A stretch of 64,000 nucleotides of DNA from Elusimicrobiota bacterium (GTDB lineage Bacteria; Elusimicrobiota; Elusimicrobia; 2-02-FULL-39-32): assembly GCA_021730935.1 (NCBI GenBank), contig JAKFYJ010000015.1:1-64000 (forward strand), in the 5' to 3' direction. Shown here one piece after another: positions 57,421-64,000 of this stretch. A program made the translations under genes and the position numbers. Each line of letters begins with the position of its first letter. The stretch's first letter is position 1. The notes under the pieces were generated by a model that made no database searches, was not told the DNA's origin, and worked only from the letters and a program-made list of their open reading frames with translations.

Positions 57421-58724
57421 GATTCGACTTTCACCAGTTTGTTCCTGCCGGAATCTTTCGCCTGATAAAGGGCGCGGTCGGCGGCTTCGATGAAATCCTG
57501 GGGCGACTTCATGGAGGCTTTGAGCGCGGCGACCCCGCCGGACATGGTGACATGAATCTTTTCAGGCCCCACCGGAGTGGATTCCACCATTTTCCGGATG
57601 CGGTCAGCGATCGCGAAGGAGTTTCTGATCTGGGTGTGCGGCATCAGGACAGCGATTTCTTCGCCCCCGAACCTGGCGCAGAAGTCCGTCTCGCGCGTTT
57701 GGTTGATGACGATCTCCGCCACGGTTTTGAGGACCCGGTCTCCTTCGAGGTGACCCCACTTGTCGTTGATGTGTTTGAAATGGTCCAGGTCGAACAGGAT
57801 GAGGGACAGGGAAGAGCCTGAGGCCTTGGCCCTGGCGAACTCTTCTTCAACTCTTTCATCGAACCGATAACGGACATAAAGACCCGTGAGCGAATCGTGC
57901 ACGGCCAGGGACTCGACTTTTTCATAATAGACCGCGTTCGCAACCGCGATCGAAACGATGTTGGAAATGTCGGAGAGGAAACGGAGATCTTCGTCTTTCC
58001 ATTTTTTCGGCAGATCGGTGCGGACCGTGAGGTGCCCGACGATAAAATCTTCGCGTTCAATGGGGCAGGACATGAGAGAGCAGTCCGGAGGCAGTTTGTG
58101 CGGAGGGAAACGGAGATCTTCCGAAGAATCTGAAATCAGGAGCGGGATCTTGTGGCGGACCCCCCATTCGCTCAGAGCGTCTTCTTTGAGGGGGGCGTTG
58201 GGAAAACTCAGGAAATCCAGATTGATCCGCAGTTCATAGTCTCCCGAAAAAATTTTCCTGACGGACTCCTGCGTTTTGCACTGAATGTCTTTGAGCTTGA
58301 CGATCCCGGCCAATTGATCCGTGAATTCCCGGAGCTGGGAATATCTCGCGATGCGCTCCTCAAGGCCCGTGGCGAATTTCTCAAGCTCTTTCTGCTCTTT
58401 CTGATAATCCAGGATTTCAAGCTCCAGCTTTTCTCCGTCTTCCTGGAGCTGATGCTTTTCGAGGTCTCTCAGCTCGATCAATTTTTCCGCAACCCAGAAG
58501 AGCGCCCAAAGCCAGACCATCTGGAGGAAGAAAATCACGGGAGCCGCCTGAGCGCCGATGTCGCTTCTGGAAAACAGGCTTTCCGCGGAAAACATGACGC
58601 CCAGAATGCCGACCAGGCTGACGATGGCGGCAAGGCCGGCCGCGCTCAGAGGACCCGAAAAATAAAGCAGGAGCATGACGGGGATCGCGAGGACCGGAAA
58701 ATAAAAAATGGGCTGAAAGTTCAT
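57417..58724 (-). CDS. GGDEF-family protein (GGEEI) with N-terminal TM and GAF-like region
   Basis: DSLTGLYVRYRFDERV; LFDLDHFKHINDKWGHLEGD; RETDFCARFGGEEIAVL. Confidence 0.9.
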   Translation of the reverse strand: MNFQPIFYFPVLAIPVMLLLYFSGPLSAAGLAAIVSLVGILGVMFSAESLFSRSDIGAQAAPVIFFLQMVWLWALFWVAEKLIELRDLEKHQLQEDGEKLELEILDYQKEQKELEKFATGLEERIARYSQLREFTDQLAGIVKLKDIQCKTQESVRKIFSGDYELRINLDFLSFPNAPLKEDALSEWGVRHKIPLLISDSSEDLRFPPHKLPPDCSLMSCPIEREDFIVGHLTVRTDLPKKWKDEDLRFLSDISNIVSIAVANAVYYEKVESLAVHDSLTGLYVRYRFDERVEEEFARAKASGSSLSLILFDLDHFKHINDKWGHLEGDRVLKTVAEIVINQTRETDFCARFGGEEIAVLMPHTQIRNSFAIADRIRKMVESTPVGPEKIHVTMSGGVAALKASMKSPQDFIEAADRALYQAKDSGRNKLVKVES

Positions 58725-58818
58725 GACGGCTGATTCCTTATATAAAAAAATTCCGCCCCCGCCGGAATCCCTCCTCTTCCAGCCGGGCAATGTGACAACG
58801 CTTGAGGATAACAGGGAA

Positions 58819-59592
58819 TCAGTTTTTTTTCCAGACCTGATCTATTTTTTTTCCTGCGGCCCGGGCGAGCGAGGAAAGAGACAGGAGATAAGACGCCTGG
58901 GTTTCCGCAAGAGCCGCCTGAGCCTGAGCGCAATCTGCAACAGCATCGGCTCTTTCAGAAACAGAAACTTCCTCAGCGGCCGAAAGTTCCATGAGCGCGA
59001 GGGCCAGTTTGGTTTCAGCGATCGCAAGATCAGCGCGGGACTTGATGAAACAGGCATGGGCCTCTCTGACTGGACCCTGACCCAGGGCAAGGTCCGGATC
59101 GATCTCCTGATCCGGCAATATATTAAAATCAGGATCGAGGCGATACCTTGGAGCTGATTTTAAACCGAGAGCCTGAATCCATTGCCAGAACCTCAATTCT
59201 TCGTCGGCCTTTGCGCTCTCAACCCGATTCTTAAACTGGGCCTGACGCGCGGCGACTCCCAGATATTCCTCCGGGGAGATCGCGTCCTTTTCGAGAAGCC
59301 GATCCGCCTCCGCTTTTTCCTCTTCAAGCCGCTCGAGCGCCTTTTCATAAATTCTCTTCACTTTTTCGGCCTTCGCAAGATTCCAGCACGCCTCCTGAAC
59401 ACGGAAAACCGCATCCCGGCGTGATGGATGGAAAAGCCCAAATATCCCGCCGCCGGAAAAATGATTTTCAATTGCGATATTTACGCAGTCATCGACGGAA
59501 ACTCTAAGCGCATCTTCAAAACCCCTGGAACCGGAATGGGAGAGCCCAAGGCAGAGGAGCCAGATCCCCAGACCTGCGTTCAGCGTTTTCAT
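58819..59592 (-). CDS. TolC/OMF-like coiled-coil secreted protein
   Basis: Signal peptide; VSVDDCVNIAIENH; long alpha-helical segments typical of outer-membrane efflux family. Confidence 0.55.
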   Translation of the reverse strand: MKTLNAGLGIWLLCLGLSHSGSRGFEDALRVSVDDCVNIAIENHFSGGGIFGLFHPSRRDAVFRVQEACWNLAKAEKVKRIYEKALERLEEEKAEADRLLEKDAISPEEYLGVAARQAQFKNRVESAKADEELRFWQWIQALGLKSAPRYRLDPDFNILPDQEIDPDLALGQGPVREAHACFIKSRADLAIAETKLALALMELSAAEEVSVSERADAVADCAQAQAALAETQASYLLSLSSLARAAGKKIDQVWKKN

Positions 59593-59684
59593 AGGAACAA
59601 GTATATTTTGCCGCGCGCCTCTGGACAATCGGGGACTTATGTCCACCGGTGTAGGAAAGTTTCAAAAAAATATAGAATGAATTC

Positions 59685-61040
59685 ATGAATAAAATAAAAA
59701 TGATCCTGGCAGGTTCGGTCCTTCTCTTTTCGGGCGCGGCGATGGCGGCGGAACAGGTTTCCGTCACGGTTTATAACAGCAACCTCGGTCTGGTGCGGTC
59801 CGTCCGGCAGATGCCTCTCAAGGAAGGGACTTCGGAAATCCGGTTTGCGGATGTCGCGTCTCAGATCGACCCCACCTCGGTCCATTTCAAATCCCTCACC
59901 GCTCCGGACAAGACCGCGGTCCTCGAGCAAAACTATGAATACGATTTGGTGGACGCGAACAAAATCCTTTCCAAATATATCGATCAGCAGATCCAGGTCT
60001 TCACCAAGGAAGGAAAAATGTTTGACGGAAAACTCCTGAGCTCTTCCGACGAAATCGTGCTCGAAAAAAAAGACGGCGGAGTTCAATCCGTGTCCAGAGC
60101 CAACATCCAAAACGTTGATTTCCCCAAACTCCCTCTGGGCCTCATCACCCGCCCCACTCTGGTCTGGACCGTCGCCTCTGAAAAGGGGGGAACGCACGAC
60201 ATGGAAGTGAGCTATCTGACCGGGGGCATCAACTGGCACGCGGAATATGTCGCGGTGCTCGACAAAGACGATAAAAAAATTGATTTGTCGGCGTGGGTCT
60301 CGGTGGACAACAAGTCCGGAGCGGCATATCAAGACGCGAAAGTTAAACTCATCGCGGGCGAAGTGCATCGCGCAGTGGAACAGGAGCCGATGTATGATCA
60401 GCGCATGCTCAAAACCGCCATGGCGATGGAGAGGAGTGATCAATTTCAGGAAAAAGCATTTTTTGAATATCATCTCTATACGCTCCAGCGGCCTGCCACG
60501 ATTAAAAATAACCAGATCAAACAGCTCCAGCTTTTTCCCTCCGCGAGCGTGTCCGTAAAAAAGATTTATGAATATGAAGCGCAGTCCGACCCCAACAAAG
60601 TGAAAGTGGCGGTGGAATTCACGAATTCAAAGGCCGAGAATCTGGGCATGCCCTTGCCCGCAGGAAAAGTGCGGATCTATAAGCAGGATTCCGACAAGTC
60701 CCAGGAGTTCGTGGGCGAGGACGCGCTGGACCACACTCCGAAAGATGAGAAAATCCGGCTCACGCTCGGGGACGTGTTTGATGTGGCCGTGGAGCGGACC
60801 GAGAAAGACATCAAGAATATCTCCGAACGGGTTCAGCAGAGAACGGCAGGGATCAAAATCCGAAACCACAAAGATTCGGACATCGAAGTGCTGGTCGCCG
60901 AAAAATTCTGGGGCGATTGGGAAATCACGAAATCAAATTTTCCCCACACCAAAAAAGATTCAGTCACGGCGGAGTTCAAGATCCCGGTAAAAAAAGACGG
61001 AGAAACGATTCTGGAATATACGGTTCAGAACCGCTGGTGA
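59685..61040 (+). CDS. DUF4139-like secreted protein
   Basis: Signal peptide; VTVYNSNLGLVRSVRQMPLKEGTSEIRFADVASQIDPTSVHF. Confidence 0.85.
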   Translation: MNKIKMILAGSVLLFSGAAMAAEQVSVTVYNSNLGLVRSVRQMPLKEGTSEIRFADVASQIDPTSVHFKSLTAPDKTAVLEQNYEYDLVDANKILSKYIDQQIQVFTKEGKMFDGKLLSSSDEIVLEKKDGGVQSVSRANIQNVDFPKLPLGLITRPTLVWTVASEKGGTHDMEVSYLTGGINWHAEYVAVLDKDDKKIDLSAWVSVDNKSGAAYQDAKVKLIAGEVHRAVEQEPMYDQRMLKTAMAMERSDQFQEKAFFEYHLYTLQRPATIKNNQIKQLQLFPSASVSVKKIYEYEAQSDPNKVKVAVEFTNSKAENLGMPLPAGKVRIYKQDSDKSQEFVGEDALDHTPKDEKIRLTLGDVFDVAVERTEKDIKNISERVQQRTAGIKIRNHKDSDIEVLVAEKFWGDWEITKSNFPHTKKDSVTAEFKIPVKKDGETILEYTVQNRW

Positions 61041-61080
61041 CCCTATTGAAATATTCCCGGTCCCCTGTTAGACTTGAACC

Positions 61081-61761
61081 GTGCCCAAAGTGCTGGTCGT
61101 TGATGATGACGCGGACATCCTGGACCTGATCAAGCATTCGTTCCTGATCCGGGACTTCACCGTGCTGGAAGCGCAAAACGGGGAAGACGGGATCGCCCTC
61201 TGCAAGAAAGAGTGCCCTGACCTGCTCATCCTTGATCTGTCTCTTCCCGACATGGACGGAGTCGCCGTCTGCCAAGCCCTCAAACAAAACAGCCACACCC
61301 AAGAAATTCCCATCCTGATGCTGACGGGCCGAACCTCGGTCGTGGACCGCGTGAAAGGCCTGGAAACGGGAGCGGACGATTATCTCACCAAACCCTTTGA
61401 CCCCCTGGAACTTTTTGCCCGCGCCAAAGTTTTGCTCCGCAGAAACAAGAAAGCCCAGGGCGAGAGCCGGACTCCCGTTAAAATGGGAGACATCCGCATC
61501 GATCCGGACAACTATAAGCTTGAAATCAACGGAAAGTCCATCGACGATCTGACCCCCAAAGAGTTCGACATCCTCTATCTCCTTATAAAGAACTCGCCCA
61601 AGCCCGTGACCCGGGACGATATTTATCAGAACATCTGGGGCAAGAGCAAAAAGGGAAAAACACGCGTCATCGACATCCATGTGGCGAAAGTCCGCAAAAA
61701 GATCGGAGAAAAATATATCAAAACCATTCCCGCCAAAGGTTATTTTTTCACCGCCGCTTAA
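61081..61761 (+). CDS. OmpR/PhoB-type response regulator
   Basis: LVVDDDADILDLI; LLILDLSLPDMDG; GADDYLTKPF; winged-helix LTPKEFDILYLLIKN...TRVIDIHVAKVRKKIG; GTG start. Confidence 0.95.
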   Translation: MPKVLVVDDDADILDLIKHSFLIRDFTVLEAQNGEDGIALCKKECPDLLILDLSLPDMDGVAVCQALKQNSHTQEIPILMLTGRTSVVDRVKGLETGADDYLTKPFDPLELFARAKVLLRRNKKAQGESRTPVKMGDIRIDPDNYKLEINGKSIDDLTPKEFDILYLLIKNSPKPVTRDDIYQNIWGKSKKGKTRVIDIHVAKVRKKIGEKYIKTIPAKGYFFTAA

Positions 61762-61832
61762 ACCGCTCCGCCTCTCTCTCAAATAAATCCGAATAAATTA
61801 AAAATCCCTTGAATTTTCAGGGCTTGTCTGTT

Positions 61833-63161
61833 ATGAAACATTCATGGAACGCCACAGACATGCCTAACGGAAACGGTAAAGGCGCTTTAAAATTTCTCTG
61901 CATTTCGCGCGTCGGATGCATCGGAGACCTCTGCATCCGGCTTCAGGATGAAGGGTGCAAGGTCAAATATTACATCGACGACAAGGACGAGCGCGAAGTT
62001 TCCGACGGGTTCGTTGAAAAAGTGACCGACTGGCAGGAATGGAAAAACTGGGCCGACGTCATCATCTTTGACGACGCGGATTTCGGATCGATCGCCGAGT
62101 CTTTAAGGAAAGAAGGCAAAGCCGTCATCGGCGGCACGGTGTATACGGACAAGCTTGAGATGAACCGCGAGTTCGGCGCGGACGAAATGCAGGCGGCCGG
62201 CCTCTCGCACCTTCCCTCCTGGCACTTTGATTCCTTCGACGACGCCGTCAAATTCATCAAGGAAAATCCCGAGCGTTATGTGGTCAAACCCAACGGTTCC
62301 GCTCAGACGGAAAAAGTTTTGTCGTTCATCGGGCAAGAAGACGACGGCCTGGACGTGCTGACCGTTCTCGAACATTATAAGCGCGGCTGGGCCAGCAAGA
62401 TCAAAAGTTTTCAGGTGCAGAAATTCGCACAGGGCGTGGAAGTGGCGGTGGGCGCATTTTTTAACGGCAAAGATTTCGTGGGTCCCTGCTGCATCAACTT
62501 TGAGCACAAGCGGCTTTTCAACGGCGACATCGGGCCCACCACGGGCGAAATGGGGACGTCCATGTTCTGGTGCGACGGCGGAGATCTTTTCAAAGGGTCT
62601 CTTTATAAAATGAAGAGCCGCCTCGCCCAGGCGGGATACATCGGATATTTCGACATCAACTGCATCGCCAATGCCCGGGGGATTTATCCTCTGGAATGCA
62701 CCTCGCGTTTCGGGATGCCCACGCTCTCAATTCAGATGGAAGGGATTTTGTCGCCTCTGGGAGAATTCCTGCACGAACTGGCCAAAGGCGGCGTCCCGGC
62801 CCTGAAAGTGAAAAAAGGGTTTCAGGTCGGCGTGGTCGTGGCGGTTCCCCCTTTTCCCTTCGAGGACCCCAAAACTTTCAAAAAATATTGCGAAGATTCC
62901 ATCGTGCTTTTCAAGAAGCCCATGAAGGAAGGGGTTTGGCCTGCGGACGTGCGGGTCATCGACGGGCAATGGCGCCTGAGCGGCCACACGGGATATGTGA
63001 TGGTGGTGACGGGCGCGGGGCCCACCATGGAAGACGCGAGAAAAGAAGCTTATGCGCGCTTGAAAAACATCATGATCCCCAACATGTTTTATCGCACCGA
63101 CATCGGCGAGCGCTGGACCCGGGACGGGGACCTCCTCCGGACCTGGGGTTATGTGACCTAA
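61833..63161 (+). CDS. PurD/GARS-like ATP-grasp protein
   Basis: YVVKPNGSAQTEKVLSF; GVEVAVGAFFNGKDF; MGTSMFW; lacks canonical GNGGREHA N-terminus. Start ATG 61833 preferred. Confidence 0.75.
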   Translation: MKHSWNATDMPNGNGKGALKFLCISRVGCIGDLCIRLQDEGCKVKYYIDDKDEREVSDGFVEKVTDWQEWKNWADVIIFDDADFGSIAESLRKEGKAVIGGTVYTDKLEMNREFGADEMQAAGLSHLPSWHFDSFDDAVKFIKENPERYVVKPNGSAQTEKVLSFIGQEDDGLDVLTVLEHYKRGWASKIKSFQVQKFAQGVEVAVGAFFNGKDFVGPCCINFEHKRLFNGDIGPTTGEMGTSMFWCDGGDLFKGSLYKMKSRLAQAGYIGYFDINCIANARGIYPLECTSRFGMPTLSIQMEGILSPLGEFLHELAKGGVPALKVKKGFQVGVVVAVPPFPFEDPKTFKKYCEDSIVLFKKPMKEGVWPADVRVIDGQWRLSGHTGYVMVVTGAGPTMEDARKEAYARLKNIMIPNMFYRTDIGERWTRDGDLLRTWGYVT

Positions 63162-63970
63162 ATCGAATCTTCTCCCTGAATGATTTTCAGCTCTTCAAAG
63201 ATCGCATAGATATAAATCGGCAGGACCGAATAAAAAAAGTAAACGATCGCGATCCCGGTCCTCGGGATAAACAGAGCGCATTCAAAAATCACCGACGCAA
63301 GGACCATCCTCCCCACAATCGCCCAGCGATATCCTTTCGTGAGGTTGCCTCCCAGTTTTTGAGCTTTCGCGCCGTGCGCTTTTTCACTCATAAAAATCAT
63401 GAGCCCGAAATTGAGCGCGATGGCGAGATATATTTTGGGAGATTTGAAAAGAAGGAACCCGCCCAGGCTCACGAAGATGATCAGGATGAAGACCGTGAGG
63501 AAATGGATATACTTTTTCGTCGCGGAGCGGAACGAGCCCCAGAGAGTGACGTCGTGGTCCGAGATGATGGAGAGGAGCGCCAGAGGGTGCCAGATGCTTC
63601 CCATGAAAGCGATGGCTCCGGCCGTGATCATGATGCCGATCTGCGTCTGGGAACTGAGCGCGTCGATATATTTTTTAAGCGTCAGATAAGGAAGGATGGG
63701 GAGGAGGTCAAAGAGCCCTCTGAGCAGGCCCATGACCGTGAAAGTGAACATCCGCTCTTCATAAAATCTGAAACTCCTGCTCAGCAATAAAAATGTGCCG
63801 GAGAGTTTCTTGGAGGTCATCTCCGAGGAAGGTTTGAGCGCTTTCGCGATGACGCCTTTGGAGATGTCCACCGCCGACACCGCGTGGCACTGATAACATT
63901 CCACGCTTTTCCCGCCGAGCTCGTCGTTGAGCAGGTATTCTTTTCCGCAGACGCAATGATATTCGATCAT
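63158..63970 (-). CDS. Hypothetical membrane protein with N-terminal zinc ribbon
   Basis: YHCVCGKEYLLNDELGGKSVECYQCHAVSAVDI then multi-TM region. Confidence 0.75.
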   Translation of the reverse strand: MIEYHCVCGKEYLLNDELGGKSVECYQCHAVSAVDISKGVIAKALKPSSEMTSKKLSGTFLLLSRSFRFYEERMFTFTVMGLLRGLFDLLPILPYLTLKKYIDALSSQTQIGIMITAGAIAFMGSIWHPLALLSIISDHDVTLWGSFRSATKKYIHFLTVFILIIFVSLGGFLLFKSPKIYLAIALNFGLMIFMSEKAHGAKAQKLGGNLTKGYRWAIVGRMVLASVIFECALFIPRTGIAIVYFFYSVLPIYIYAIFEELKIIQGEDSI

Positions 63971-64000
63971 GGTTGCCTTACGGATTAATTATAGAACAAA

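Overview
64 kb chromosomal contig from an uncultured, probably Gram-negative bacterium. Taxonomy is not determinable here; Omnitrophota-like is only a guess. It opens with a translation block (tuf 3' end, rpmG, tRNA-Trp, secE, nusG, rplK, rplA) that stops abruptly at an AT-richer patch (metallophosphoesterase plus BrnT/BrnA-like toxin-antitoxin pair). After that come: a UbiD/UbiX/UbiA (menaquinone-type) cluster with valS; CPBP proteases; a cardiolipin synthase; a LolD/FtsX/HlyD-type ABC cluster; tRNA-Glu; murC, an RlmI-like gene and queD; lgt; a HigB/HigA-like pair; a SAM-I riboswitch upstream of a threonine-synthase-like gene, a MoaD/ThiS-like gene and a NIL-domain gene; HtrA; a degenerate REC-GGDEF gene; livM/G/F followed by B12-radical SAM, hexapeptide transferase and GT9 genes; a Rieske/cytochrome b/multiheme c/REC/FixC/FixX electron-transport cluster; a biotin operon (bioB, SDR, KAS, bioF, bioD) behind a BirA-type operator; panD; queF/WD40/queC and queA; an orphan MalK-type ATPase; tandem GGDEF proteins; DUF4139; an OmpR-type regulator; and a divergent PurD-like ATP-grasp. 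The two strongest candidates for under-described biology are (1) the SAM-riboswitch-controlled ThrC-like/MoaD-like/NIL cassette, which may be a thiocarboxylate-dependent homocysteine route, and (2) the BirA-operator-controlled biotin operon carrying its own ketoacyl synthase/ketoreductase pair and a TPR protein.
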